A stretch of DNA of 32,840 bases from Rubrivivax sp. (GTDB taxonomy: Bacteria > Pseudomonadota > Gammaproteobacteria > Burkholderiales > Burkholderiaceae_C), in assembly GCA_030680415.1 (NCBI GenBank), contig JAUXVE010000017.1, positions 1 to 32,840 of the forward strand. Direction: 5' to 3'. Position numbers and translations under genes: made by a program. Each line of letters opens with the position of its first letter. Position 1 is the stretch's first letter. The notes below the pieces were generated by a model. The model was not told where the DNA came from. It made no database searches and worked only from the letters and a program-made list of their open reading frames with translations. Shown piece by piece: positions 5,023-13,919 of the stretch.

Positions 5023-7455
5023 TCACGCCTCAAGGGCACGGCGCACCGCCGCATAGCGGGCAGCCGGTGCCAGCACCGCGGCCATTGCGCACGCTGCGCC
5101 CAGGCATGTGAGCACGTGCGCTGCCGCAAATCGCAGCAGCAGCTCAGTGCCGGTTGCATAGGCCGAGCGGTCTGCGCTGAGCAAGAACTGAAGGGCCGAA
5201 AACACCTGCCCATACTTGACCACCGCAGGCTCCGTGGCAGCCGAAACCAGGCCGTACCCGGCAATCACGCTCGCGGCGACCCACAGAAGGCTGCGGATCA
5301 AGGCAGGCCCAGAACGCGTGACCAGGCTGGCGAGCAGGCTGGAGGCAGTAGCTGCCCATAGCGTTACGTAGGCCAGCAGGCAGATGCTGGACAACCAGGT
5401 GCCCCCGCCTGACATCAGCTCGGTCAGGTTGTCCGTGGTCGCGTGGTAGACGACCACGGCGTGCCAGACGGGCACGATCCAGATCCCGTGCATCAGCAGG
5501 TGCGCGATGGCGCTACCCCGATGCCCCTTCGTCACAGGCAGACCCTGGAGTGCACAGCCTAGGGCAACGCTCCACACGACCCCCAGGAAGAGGACGCTCA
5601 ACCGCACCCAGGTCTCACCCCAAGGCCACCAGGCAAAGGCCGCGTTTCCAACGAGATCGCGCACGCTTTCCGTGGGTCCCCCCAGGAAGAGCACTGCCGC
5701 GGCGATGCCTGGTATGCCACACAGCAGGGTCACCGTGCGTGCAACCGGCAGGCCCGCTGGGCGCAATGCTGCAGCCGTGGCCACGACGCTCGGCATGCCG
5801 AAAACCAGCAGGGCAGCGAATGCCACGACTGCACTGGCCCACGGGGCGCCCGGCGGTGCTAGCAGCTCGCGAATGTTGTAGGGCACCTGAGGCAGTCGGG
5901 CGAGCACCCAAAGGGCGATCAACGCGACAGCGACGGCGATGCCGCTGGGCAGCAAGAGGGCCGCTAGCGCCGGGCTCGACAGCCCGCGGGGGCTGGCAGT
6001 TCGCACCGGCCGTGCGGCATGGATCGGGCCGTTCATTGGCGTGCTGTGCGGTACCGGCGGCCCGTGGGCCAGTCCCTGTGCCACGAAGTGAGTTCCGGCG
6101 TAGCCGATCAGGCCCCCAAGGAACTCGAGCGCAAGATCCGTGAAGTCGGCATTCTTGCCTGGCAGCAGAAGCTGCACACCTTCGACCAGGGTCGCGCATG
6201 CGGCGACGAGGGCCAGCATGCTCCAGTGCACCACCCGGCGCGGCCAAGTCGTTGGCAGGGATTGCCCCAGCCTGTAGAGAATCAGGCCCAGGGGCGCCAG
6301 GAACAGGGACTTGCGCAGCACCTCGGTGATGGCGCGGAACTCCGTTCCGTAGTAATAGGCCTCTAGCGGCACCCGGTCCAGGCCGGCCACGCGTTCACGC
6401 AGGAAATTACGGTCCAGGTTGAAGTCGAACGGGTACCAGAAGATGGCTGCGAGCACGATCAACCAGCACAGGCCAGCCACCGCCCAACGCAGCGCGCCAG
6501 CTTTCTGCGGAGTGCGCTTGTCGCTTGACTCGGTCAGGCGTGGCCGCAGCAGAGCGACGCCAATGGCAGCGCCCAGCGCCGCCGTGACGACGTCGGTGCT
6601 GTCGCTGACGCGGCTGTATACGAACAGTTGCATCAGCTCGAGTGTGAACGCCGCAGTCACCGCTGCCGTCCAGGCCTGCAGCCGGGTCTTTTGCCCCGCC
6701 AGCACCCACAGCGCAGCGGCAGGCACCCAGATCGCGATGTCGGTGACGAGGTCGTAGGCCCGCTGGGCACTGTCGGCGTAGTGCGTCGTGAAGGGCAGCC
6801 AGATCACCTTGCCCTCGCGCCACTTGTGGTAGACCTCCACGGGGCTGATCGTCAGGTCCAGCGGCAGCAGGTTGTAGCCGAAGAGCGCCAGCAGGTAGAT
6901 CGCGAGCAGCCGCTGCGCCACACTCGCCGTGCCGCGTGCCAGCGGCAGCGCCTGCAGCCATCGCGACGCATGGCGCCCGAACGCCCACCACAGCCCGATA
7001 CCGATGGCTGCTCCCGTCGCTTCGGCCACGATGTCGTTGAGCGATACCGTTCGCGGCGGGAAGTAGAGCTGTACGAACTCGATCGCCACGCTGAGCGCCA
7101 CTGCGGCGGTGAACAACAGGCCCGCGACGACGACGCGCCACGCAGAGCGGCGCTGCGGCCAGACGACGCCCGCCCAAAGGAAGCACAGCGGAATGAACAG
7201 CAGGATGTTGGCCACCCAATCCGCCCGCGAGCCGATACCGAGGGCCAGGTAAGGCATCGATCGGAAGCGTTCCAGCGCCTGATCCCAGGGCAGCGCCTGA
7301 AACCGCAGCGGCACCAGGCTGCCGTAGACGACGAAGGCGAGGAAAGCGAGGGCGCCGAGCAGCAGCCAGAAGCGTCCCTGCGCGGGCTCGGGCGTGGCGT
7401 GCCGGGCCATATGCGGCGTCGGGTGCCTGGCAGGCTCGGTAGGCAACGCTGTCAC
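5023..7455 (-). CDS. large multi-domain VanZ-like membrane protein
   Basis: An 810-residue, very hydrophobic protein with many membrane segments. Residues about 30-165 form a VanZ-like domain with the typical WVANILLFIPLCFLW, SVAIEFVQLYF and SLNDIVAEATGAAIG motifs. A second, similar unit follows around residues 180-310 (FTLELMQLFV, STDVVTAALGAAIG) and a third around 330-470 (FLAPLGLILYRLG, LVEGVQLLLPG, FTDLALEFLGGLIGY). The last about 300 residues are further membrane segments with no recognised domain. The molecular role of VanZ domains outside vancomycin/teicoplanin resistance is uncertain; large versions often accompany exopolysaccharide or exosortase loci. The start is GTG 7455, with an in-frame ATG at 7410 as alternative. 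Its stop is a few bases before the probable start of the beta-helix gene. Confidence 0.82.
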   Translation of the reverse strand: MTALPTEPARHPTPHMARHATPEPAQGRFWLLLGALAFLAFVVYGSLVPLRFQALPWDQALERFRSMPYLALGIGSRADWVANILLFIPLCFLWAGVVWPQRRSAWRVVVAGLLFTAAVALSVAIEFVQLYFPPRTVSLNDIVAEATGAAIGIGLWWAFGRHASRWLQALPLARGTASVAQRLLAIYLLALFGYNLLPLDLTISPVEVYHKWREGKVIWLPFTTHYADSAQRAYDLVTDIAIWVPAAALWVLAGQKTRLQAWTAAVTAAFTLELMQLFVYSRVSDSTDVVTAALGAAIGVALLRPRLTESSDKRTPQKAGALRWAVAGLCWLIVLAAIFWYPFDFNLDRNFLRERVAGLDRVPLEAYYYGTEFRAITEVLRKSLFLAPLGLILYRLGQSLPTTWPRRVVHWSMLALVAACATLVEGVQLLLPGKNADFTDLALEFLGGLIGYAGTHFVAQGLAHGPPVPHSTPMNGPIHAARPVRTASPRGLSSPALAALLLPSGIAVAVALIALWVLARLPQVPYNIRELLAPPGAPWASAVVAFAALLVFGMPSVVATAAALRPAGLPVARTVTLLCGIPGIAAAVLFLGGPTESVRDLVGNAAFAWWPWGETWVRLSVLFLGVVWSVALGCALQGLPVTKGHRGSAIAHLLMHGIWIVPVWHAVVVYHATTDNLTELMSGGGTWLSSICLLAYVTLWAATASSLLASLVTRSGPALIRSLLWVAASVIAGYGLVSAATEPAVVKYGQVFSALQFLLSADRSAYATGTELLLRFAAAHVLTCLGAACAMAAVLAPAARYAAVRRALEA

Positions 7456-7488
7456 GCCGGAATTGTGAAGTCAATCGAAGCGCAACCT

Positions 7489-7504
7489 GGCAGAGCCTGA
7501 ACCA
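7489..7504 (-). promoter_or_regulatory. possible sigma-54 promoter of the VanZ gene
   Basis: Read on the minus strand, TGGTTCAGGCTCTGCC has the GG-N10-GC spacing of -24/-12 promoters, with TGG and TGC in place. It ends 33 bases before the GTG start. Such matches occur by chance in GC-rich DNA, so this is weak. Confidence 0.22.
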
Positions 7505-7589
7505 AGGCATTTCCCGGGGCCGATGAGGTGGCCCCTAAAATGCGCGATTCGCCCGCCGTCAGCGGGCCAAACACAAGGACCGCGCCAAA

Positions 7590-7922
7590 GTGTTCATCTC
7601 CACCGCCCATGCCCAGACCGCCCCCGCCGCCGCCGCCGGGGGCGACACCCAATCCACCCTGTTCAGCCTGCTGCCGCTGGTGCTGATGTTCGTGGTGTTG
7701 TACTTCATCATGATCCGGCCGCAGATGAAGAAGCAGAAGGAGCACAAGGCGATGGTCGAGGCCATCGCCAAGGGCGACGAGGTGGTCATCGCCGGCGGCG
7801 TGCTCGGCCGTGTGGCCAGGCTCGGCGACAACTTCCTGCATGTCGAGGTCGCCAACGGCGTCGAGCTGCAGGTGCAGCGCGCCTCGGTGATCCAGGTGCT
7901 GCCCAAGGGCACGTTCAAGTAA
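7590..7922 (+). CDS. yajC: Sec translocon accessory protein YajC
   Basis: A 110-residue inner-membrane protein. It has a short alanine-rich N-terminus, one membrane helix (about residues 24-42, LFSLLPLVLMFVVLYFIMI), then RPQMKKQKEH and a small cytoplasmic beta domain (GDEVVIAGGVLGRVARL), the classic YajC pattern. The start is GTG 7590, with AAGGA at 7575-7579. YajC associates with SecD and SecF in the holotranslocon, and the same gene order is seen here, 51 bases ahead of secD. In many relatives queA and tgt lie upstream; here the neighbour is the divergent VanZ gene. Confidence 0.97.
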   Translation: MFISTAHAQTAPAAAAGGDTQSTLFSLLPLVLMFVVLYFIMIRPQMKKQKEHKAMVEAIAKGDEVVIAGGVLGRVARLGDNFLHVEVANGVELQVQRASVIQVLPKGTFK

Positions 7923-7973
7923 CCCGCTCGCGCCCGGCGCGAGCGCTGGCGCGCGCCGGCCCAGGAAGCACCC

Positions 7974-9857
7974 ATGAACCGCTACCCCTTGTGGAAATAC
8001 GCCCTGCTCGGCGTCGTGCTGCTGGTCGGGCTGCTGTACACGCTGCCCAACTTCTACGGCGAGGCGCCGGCCGTGCAGGTGTCCAGCGGCAAGGCCACCG
8101 TGAAGGTGGAAGCCGCCATGGTCGAGCGCGTGCAGCAGGTCTTGCAGGCCGCCAGCCTGAAGCCCGACTTCGTGCAGCTCGAGGGCACCTCGGTGCGCGC
8201 GCGCTTTGCCGACACCGACACCCAGCTCAAGGCCAAGGACGCCATCGGCGCCGCGCTCAACCCCGACCCGGCCGACCCGCGCTACATCGTCGCACTCAAT
8301 CTCGTCTCGCGTTCGCCGCAGTGGATGGCCCGCGTGCGCGCGCTGCCGATGTACCTGGGGCTGGACCTGCGCGGCGGCGTGCACTTCCTGATGCAGGTCG
8401 ACATGAAGTCGGCGCTGACCAAGCGCGCCGAGGCGCTGACCGGCGACGTGCGCACGCTGCTGCGCGAGAGGAACATCCGCCACGCCGGCATCGTGCGCGC
8501 AGGCAATGCGCTGGAGGTCCGCTTCCGCGACGCCGCCACCGCGCAGCAGGCGCAGGAGCTGCTGGCCGACCGCCTGCCCGACCTGCAGTGGCTGCCCTCG
8601 GCGGCAGAAGGCGGCGATGTCCTGCTCGCCGGCACGCTCAAGCCCGAGGCCGCGCGGCTGGTGCAGGAACAGGCCGTGAAGCAGAACATCACCACGCTGC
8701 ACAACCGCGTCAACGAACTCGGCGTCGCCGAGCCGGTGATCCAGCAGCAGGGGCTGGACCGCGTGGTGGTGCAGTTGCCCGGCGTGCAGGACACGGCCAA
8801 GGCCAAGGACATCATCGGCCGCACCGCGACGCTGGAGGTGCGCATGGTCAACGAGACCACCGAGGCGCGCGAGGCCGAGCGCGGCAGCACGCCCGTGCCC
8901 TTCGGCAGCGAGCGTTTCCTGGAACGCGACGGCCGGCCGATCATCGTGCTGCGCCAGGTGGTGCTGACGGGCGAGAACCTCACCGACGCACAACCGGGCT
9001 TCGATTCGCAGACCCAGGAACCGGTGGTCAACCTCACGCTCGACGCCAAGGGCGCGCGCGTGTTCAGGGACGTGACGCGCGAAAACGTCGGCAAGCGCAT
9101 GGCCATCATCCTGTTCGAGAAGGGCAAGGGCGAGGTCGTCACGGCGCCGGTGATCCGCAGCGAAATCTCGGGCGGCCGCGTGCAGATCTCCGGCCGCATG
9201 ACGACGCAGGAAGCCAACGACCAGGCGCTGCTGCTGCGCGCGGGCTCGCTGGCGGCGCCGATGGAGATCATCGAGGAACGCACCATCGGCCCCAGCCTGG
9301 GCGCCGAGAACATCGGCAAGGGCTTCGACAGCGTGATCTACGGCCTGGCGGCAATCGCGGCCTTCATGTGCGCCTACTACCTGCTGTTCGGCGTCTTCTC
9401 GACGGTGGCGCTGGCCTTCAACCTGCTGTGCCTGGTGGCGCTGCTGTCGATGCTGCAGGCCACGCTCACGCTGCCCGGCATTGCCGCCATCGCGCTCACC
9501 CTGGGCATGGCCATCGACGCCAACGTGCTGATCAACGAACGCGTGCGCGAAGAGTTGCGCGGCGGCGCGCCGCCGCAGGTGGCCATCCAGACCGGCTATG
9601 AGAAGGCCTGGGGCACCATTCTGGACAGCAACGTGACGACGCTGATCGCCGGCCTGGCGCTGCTGGCCTTCGGCTCGGGCCCGGTGCGCGGCTTCGCGGT
9701 GGTGCACTGCCTGGGCATCCTGACGTCGATGTTCTCGGCGGTGTTCTTCTCGCGCGGCCTGGTCAACCTCTGGTACGGCAGCCAGAAGCGGCTGAAGTCG
9801 GTGTCGATCGGCCAGATCTGGCGGCCCGACGGCGCCAAGCCGGCGGCCGAGAGCTGA
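7974..9857 (+). CDS. secD: protein translocase subunit SecD
   Basis: A 627-residue inner-membrane RND-superfamily protein that, with SecF, uses the proton gradient to aid release of exported proteins from the SecYEG channel. It has an N-terminal membrane helix (about 9-27), the conserved LGLDLRGGVHFLMQVD motif near residue 130, a large periplasmic P1 domain, and a C-terminal block of five membrane segments including GMAIDANVLINERVREEL. The ATG at 7974 has AGGAAG just upstream. It is slightly longer than the approximately 615 residues of the Escherichia coli protein. The gap to secF is 11 bases, so the three genes form one operon. Confidence 0.98.
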   Translation: MNRYPLWKYALLGVVLLVGLLYTLPNFYGEAPAVQVSSGKATVKVEAAMVERVQQVLQAASLKPDFVQLEGTSVRARFADTDTQLKAKDAIGAALNPDPADPRYIVALNLVSRSPQWMARVRALPMYLGLDLRGGVHFLMQVDMKSALTKRAEALTGDVRTLLRERNIRHAGIVRAGNALEVRFRDAATAQQAQELLADRLPDLQWLPSAAEGGDVLLAGTLKPEAARLVQEQAVKQNITTLHNRVNELGVAEPVIQQQGLDRVVVQLPGVQDTAKAKDIIGRTATLEVRMVNETTEAREAERGSTPVPFGSERFLERDGRPIIVLRQVVLTGENLTDAQPGFDSQTQEPVVNLTLDAKGARVFRDVTRENVGKRMAIILFEKGKGEVVTAPVIRSEISGGRVQISGRMTTQEANDQALLLRAGSLAAPMEIIEERTIGPSLGAENIGKGFDSVIYGLAAIAAFMCAYYLLFGVFSTVALAFNLLCLVALLSMLQATLTLPGIAAIALTLGMAIDANVLINERVREELRGGAPPQVAIQTGYEKAWGTILDSNVTTLIAGLALLAFGSGPVRGFAVVHCLGILTSMFSAVFFSRGLVNLWYGSQKRLKSVSIGQIWRPDGAKPAAES

Positions 9858-9868
9858 AGGGGCGCGCC

Positions 9869-10903
9869 ATGGAATTCTTCAGGATACAACGCGACATTCC
9901 CTTCATGCGCCATGCGCTGGTGCTCAACGTCGTCTCGTTCGTCACCTTCGCGCTGGCGGTGTTCTTCCTCACCACGCGCGGCCTGCAGCTGTCGATCGAA
10001 TTCACCGGCGGCACGCTGGTCGAGGTGCAGTACGAGCAGACGGCCGACATCGAGCGCACGCGCAGCGTCGTTGAAGGCCTGGGCTTCGGCGAGGTGCAGG
10101 TGCAGAAGTTCGGCACCTCGCGCGACGTGCTGATCCGCCTGCCGGTGCGCGGCGACGTCAAGCAGACCGATGTCGCCGCCCTGGTGTTCGCCGCGCTGTG
10201 CAAGGCCGAGACCGGCACGCTGGCGACCAAGGAATACACCACGCCGCAGGGCGAGCAGGTCAGCCGGCCCTCATGCACCGCGGCCGACGGCAAGGAGCCG
10301 CTGCGTCTGATGCGCACCGAATTCGTCGGCCCCTCGGTGGGCGCCGAGCTGTACCAGAACGGCGCGCTGGCGCTGCTCGTCACCGTGCTCGGCATCATGG
10401 CCTACCTGTCGCTGCGCTTCGAGTGGAAGTTCGCCGTCGCCGGCATCGTGGCCAACCTGCACGACGTGGTCATCATCCTGGGCTTCTTCGCCTTCTTCCA
10501 GTGGGAGTTCTCGCTGGCGGTGCTGGCCGCCGTGCTGGCCGTGCTGGGCTATTCGGTGAACGAGTCGGTGGTCATCTTCGACCGCATCCGCGAGACCTTC
10601 CGGCGCTTTCGCAAGCTCAGCACGCCGCAGGCCATCGACCACGCCATCACGCGCACCATCAGCCGCACCGTCATCACCCACGGTTCGACGCAGATGATGG
10701 TGCTGTCGATGCTGATCTTCGGCGGGCCGACGCTGCACTACTTCGCGCTGGCGCTGACCATCGGCATCCTGTTCGGCATCTATTCGTCGATCTTCGTCGC
10801 CGCAGGCATCGCACTGCGCCTGGGTGTCAGGCGCGAAGACCTGGTCAAGCAGGGGGCCAAGGAGTCCGACCCCAACGATCCAAACGCGGGGGCGGTGGTG
10901 TAG
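9869..10903 (+). CDS. secF: protein translocase subunit SecF
   Basis: A 344-residue partner of SecD. Features are the N-terminal helix, the LSIEFTGGTLVEVQYEQ motif near residues 42-58, EFVGPSVGAELYQNGALAL, and the C-terminal membrane block with LGYSVNESVVIFDRIRE and SRTVITHGSTQMMVL. It is somewhat longer than the Escherichia coli protein (about 323); a loop around residues 105-145 containing two cysteines may account for part of the difference. AAGGGG precedes the ATG. A hairpin overlaps the stop codon. Confidence 0.98.
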   Translation: MEFFRIQRDIPFMRHALVLNVVSFVTFALAVFFLTTRGLQLSIEFTGGTLVEVQYEQTADIERTRSVVEGLGFGEVQVQKFGTSRDVLIRLPVRGDVKQTDVAALVFAALCKAETGTLATKEYTTPQGEQVSRPSCTAADGKEPLRLMRTEFVGPSVGAELYQNGALALLVTVLGIMAYLSLRFEWKFAVAGIVANLHDVVIILGFFAFFQWEFSLAVLAAVLAVLGYSVNESVVIFDRIRETFRRFRKLSTPQAIDHAITRTISRTVITHGSTQMMVLSMLIFGGPTLHYFALALTIGILFGIYSSIFVAAGIALRLGVRREDLVKQGAKESDPNDPNAGAVV

Positions 10904-10925
10904 AGTGGCTTACGCTGCGCCACTC
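10903..10925 (+). terminator. hairpin after secF
   Basis: GAGTGGC (10903-10909) and GCCACTC (10919-10925) form a perfect 7-bp stem with a 9-base loop. There is no T-run, so it is a weak terminator or an attenuating or protective hairpin between secF and the DUF1631 gene. Confidence 0.45.
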
Positions 10926-10944
10926 CCGGACACCCAGCCCTGAC

Positions 10945-13353
10945 ATGGCCAACCGCGCCTCGCAAGATTCCATGGCCGGCCAGGCGCGGCGGCTGTACAC
11001 GGAGGAGCTGGTCAGGGGTCTCGTCGGCCTGGTGCAGGCGGCGCTGGACGGCGCGCGTGCGCTGTTCGACAAACCCAGCGAGCACGGCGTGCTCATGCGG
11101 CGGCGCGACCTCCTGCATGGGCTGACGAGCAATGCGCAGGCCTGGCACCGCGGCATCGTCACCGGGCTGCGGCAGGCCTTGTTGCCCAGCGCTGCGCCGC
11201 TGCGGTCGAGCGACCCGACGCAGCGAGGCCAGCCACCGAACGCCCTCAGCCTGGTGCCCGACGACACCATCGAGCTGGAGATCGTGACCTCGCGGCTGGC
11301 GCTGGCCATCATGGACCGCGCGTCCTGGGAGTTTTCCGACCTGCGCTCGCGCGTGGCGCACCTGGACGGACGCAACGAGCTCGAAGCGCACGACATGCTG
11401 CGGGCTCATGTGCTGGCGCGCATCGTCTTCGATGCCTGGCTCGCCGCCGGCCAGACCCTGGAGGGCTGGCGCGAGCTGCAGCCGGTGCTGCACGAGGAAT
11501 TTGCGTTGCTGGTGGAAGAGGCCTACCACGAGACCAACCGCTGGCTGAAGGAGCAGGGTGTGCTGCCCGAAGTCAGCATGCGGCAATTCATCCGCCGCGC
11601 ACGCCCGCCGTCCAGCGCCTCGGTGGGCTGGCAGGTGGTCGTCGGCTCGCCTTCCCATCGCGCAGGCGGGCTCGAAGCTGCCGGCACCGCAAGCGGGCCG
11701 GCGCAAGGCTATGGCGGCCGCGGCGGCGGGGCAGCCGCGCCTGCGCCGGCGGGGTACGCGGGCTGGGGTCATGGCCACGACGCGGTCGGCGACGAAACCC
11801 GGCTGATGACGCGCACCACGCCGCTGGCGCGCAGCCGCGAGAACGCCGAGGCCGTGCTCGGCCGGCTCAACCGCCTGGTCGGGCGCCACGTGCCCAACTT
11901 CGCGACCTCGACGCGGCCGCAGACGCTGCCGAGTCCGCCGCAGGCCTTGTCGCCGGGCCTGGCGCGGGCCATCGACACCGCGCAGCAGGGCATACGCCAG
12001 CGCCTGACGCCGGCCGCCGGGCGCGGCGAGGCGCAGGTCGTCACGGCGCCGGCGATGCTGGAGGAGCTGTACCAGCGCAAGCAGGTGCTCAAGCAGGCTG
12101 CCGCGACACCGGAGGAACGCGCCACGATCGAGATCGTGGCGCTGTTGTTCCAGAGCATCCTGACCGAGGACCGCATACCGGCCACCGTGCGCGTGTGGTT
12201 TGCGCGGCTGCAGATGCCGGTGCTGCGCGTGGCCGTCACCGAGCCCGACTTCTTTGCCACGCTGGACCACCCGGCGCGGCGGCTGATCGACCGCATGGGC
12301 GCCTGCGTGCTGGGCTTCGACAGCGCCGCCGGCGGCAGCGTCGCCAGCAGTGCGGGCGAGGCGCTGGAAAAGGAGATCAAGCGCGTGGTGCAGGTGGTCG
12401 AGGCCTACCCCGACACCGGCCGCCGTGTCTTCCAGACCGTGCTCACCGAGTTCGAGAAGTTCCTCGAGCACTATTTCAGGAACGAGAACGAGGCCACCCG
12501 CCGCGGTGTCTCGCTGGCGCAGCAGGTGGAGCAGCGCGAGACGCTGGCCATCCAGTACACGATCGAATTGCGGCGCATGCTCAACGAGGTGCCGGTGCAG
12601 GAGGGCGTGCGCCAGTTCCTGTTCCATGTCTGGGCCGACGTGCTGGCCACCGCGGCGGTGCGTTTCGGCGCGCAGGGCGAGAACACGCGGCGCATGAAGC
12701 GCGCCGCGGCCGACCTCATCTGGTCGGCCAGCGCCAAGGTCACGCGCGAGGAGCGCGCCGAGGTCATCCAGCGTTTGCCGCTGCTGCTGAAGTCGCTGCG
12801 CGAGGGCATGAGCGCAGCGGGCATGGACACGGCCAGGCAGGACGAACAGATCCAGCAGCTCAACAACTCGCTGGCCGCCGCCTTCACGGCCAAGGCCGCG
12901 GTGATCCCCGACGACCGCCTGCGCGAGCTGATGGACCGCCTGGAGACGCTGGAAGAGCTGCTGCCCGAGCAGGCCGACGTCGAGATCGACGAGTCGCTGG
13001 TGCTGGACCTGTCGGGCCACCAGAACTCGGGGCTCGAGGTGGTGCTCGACGGCGGTTCGATGCCGACGCCGGCCATGGTGGCCTGGGCGCGCGAACTGCA
13101 GGTGGGCAGCTGGTACATGCTCGAGCGCGCCGGCCACTGCGAGCCGGTGCAGCTGGCCTGGCACGGCATGCGCAAGCAGCTGTCGCTGTTCGTCACGCCG
13201 CAGGCCCGCTGCGTGCTGTTCCAGCAGCACCGGCTGGCGAGCTACCTGCAGGCCGGCCTGATCGTGCCGGCGCAGGACGAGGCGCTGACGGTGCGCGCCA
13301 CGCGCAGCGCGCTGGCCAAGCTGGACGTGGACGCGGAGCTGCTGCTGAGCTGA
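10945..13353 (+). CDS. DUF1631 family protein
   Basis: An 802-residue predicted cytoplasmic protein that I recognise as the DUF1631 family of beta- and gammaproteobacteria. It is largely alpha-helical, with a charged N-terminal part (residues 1-220), a low-complexity Gly/Ala/Pro linker (about 225-280), and a conserved central-to-C-terminal part including LDHPARRLIDRMG and FEKFLEHYFRNENE. The final about 110 residues (GSWYMLERAGHCEPVQLAWHG and onward) resemble a PilZ-like beta-barrel. If so, cyclic di-GMP or a related signal might be sensed, but I cannot confirm the RxxxR and DxSxxG ligand motifs. The ATG at 10945 was chosen because it follows the secF hairpin; the frame is open further upstream only because it overlaps secF. 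The biochemical function is unknown. Confidence 0.85.
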   Translation: MANRASQDSMAGQARRLYTEELVRGLVGLVQAALDGARALFDKPSEHGVLMRRRDLLHGLTSNAQAWHRGIVTGLRQALLPSAAPLRSSDPTQRGQPPNALSLVPDDTIELEIVTSRLALAIMDRASWEFSDLRSRVAHLDGRNELEAHDMLRAHVLARIVFDAWLAAGQTLEGWRELQPVLHEEFALLVEEAYHETNRWLKEQGVLPEVSMRQFIRRARPPSSASVGWQVVVGSPSHRAGGLEAAGTASGPAQGYGGRGGGAAAPAPAGYAGWGHGHDAVGDETRLMTRTTPLARSRENAEAVLGRLNRLVGRHVPNFATSTRPQTLPSPPQALSPGLARAIDTAQQGIRQRLTPAAGRGEAQVVTAPAMLEELYQRKQVLKQAAATPEERATIEIVALLFQSILTEDRIPATVRVWFARLQMPVLRVAVTEPDFFATLDHPARRLIDRMGACVLGFDSAAGGSVASSAGEALEKEIKRVVQVVEAYPDTGRRVFQTVLTEFEKFLEHYFRNENEATRRGVSLAQQVEQRETLAIQYTIELRRMLNEVPVQEGVRQFLFHVWADVLATAAVRFGAQGENTRRMKRAAADLIWSASAKVTREERAEVIQRLPLLLKSLREGMSAAGMDTARQDEQIQQLNNSLAAAFTAKAAVIPDDRLRELMDRLETLEELLPEQADVEIDESLVLDLSGHQNSGLEVVLDGGSMPTPAMVAWARELQVGSWYMLERAGHCEPVQLAWHGMRKQLSLFVTPQARCVLFQQHRLASYLQAGLIVPAQDEALTVRATRSALAKLDVDAELLLS

Positions 13354-13360
13354 GCGCCCG

Positions 13361-13813
13361 TCAGTGAATCAGCCGATCTTCGGGCATCACGAAGAGTTCG
13401 TCGAGGATCAGCGCGTCGGGCTCCTCGCCCAGGCTCCAGAAGACCATCAGCACGATGATCTTGAGGTCGTCGAGCTCGATCGGGCCGTCGCCCACCGCCA
13501 TCGCGCGGTCGATGACCATCTCGCGCATCGGCGCCGGCAGCACGCCGGCCGACTCGAGGAAGGCGATGAAGCCGATCGAGGCTTCGCCCAGCCCTGCGTT
13601 CTCGTCTTCGGTGTAGATGCGCATGCTGCCGGGCACCGGCGTGCCGGTGCAGGCCTGCGCGCTGCTGGCCAGGCCATCCAGCCAGCGCAGTGCATCCTGG
13701 ATTTCGTCGGATTCGAACCCCACGGCCGAAAGCTTGCGCGAGAGCTGCTTCGGGTCGGGGCAGGCGTCGGGGCGCCAGTAGTTCTCGTAGAGATAGACCA
13801 GCACGTCGAACAT
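13361..13813 (-). CDS. smg: Smg family protein (DUF494)
   Basis: A 150-residue acidic protein beginning MFDVLVYLYENYW, the hallmark start of Smg/DUF494. Typical later blocks are FESDEIQDALRWLDGL, MRIYTEDENAGL, GFIAFLESAGVL and LDELFVMPEDRLIH. Smg is conserved next to dprA in proteobacteria, and that order is kept here. Its role is not established. The start is ATG 13813, and the upstream in-frame extension lacks similarity. The gene ends seven bases from the end of the convergent DUF1631 gene. Confidence 0.95.
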   Translation of the reverse strand: MFDVLVYLYENYWRPDACPDPKQLSRKLSAVGFESDEIQDALRWLDGLASSAQACTGTPVPGSMRIYTEDENAGLGEASIGFIAFLESAGVLPAPMREMVIDRAMAVGDGPIELDDLKIIVLMVFWSLGEEPDALILDELFVMPEDRLIH

Positions 13814-13819
13814 GAATTC

Positions 13820-13825
13820 ACTATA
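13820..13825 (-). promoter_or_regulatory. possible -10 box of smg
   Basis: TATAGT on the minus strand matches the -10 consensus at five of six positions. Only six bases separate it from the ATG at 13813 and there is no Shine-Dalgarno sequence, so a leaderless smg mRNA is possible. No clear -35 box is seen. Confidence 0.35.
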
Positions 13826-13919
13826 CCCCAGCGCGCCTGCAGCCGGCCTTGGACCCGGCGCCAGCAGTGGCGTTGGCCACGGACAGTCGATGTGAGCGTG
13901 CACGCACTGTGGCGGATGT

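Noticed and set aside
7452..9707. Very long minus-strand open frame opposite yajC and secD
   Set aside because: It lies antisense to unmistakable yajC/secD and its translation is His/Arg/Gln-rich low-complexity sequence, typical of GC-rich shadow frames.
10198..10944. N-terminal extension of the DUF1631 protein into secF
   Set aside because: The frame is open only because of GC-rich overlap with secF; the conserved protein starts at the ATG 10945 after the secF hairpin.
10780..13230. Long minus-strand open frame opposite the DUF1631 gene
   Set aside because: Antisense shadow of a conserved gene; no motifs and biased composition.
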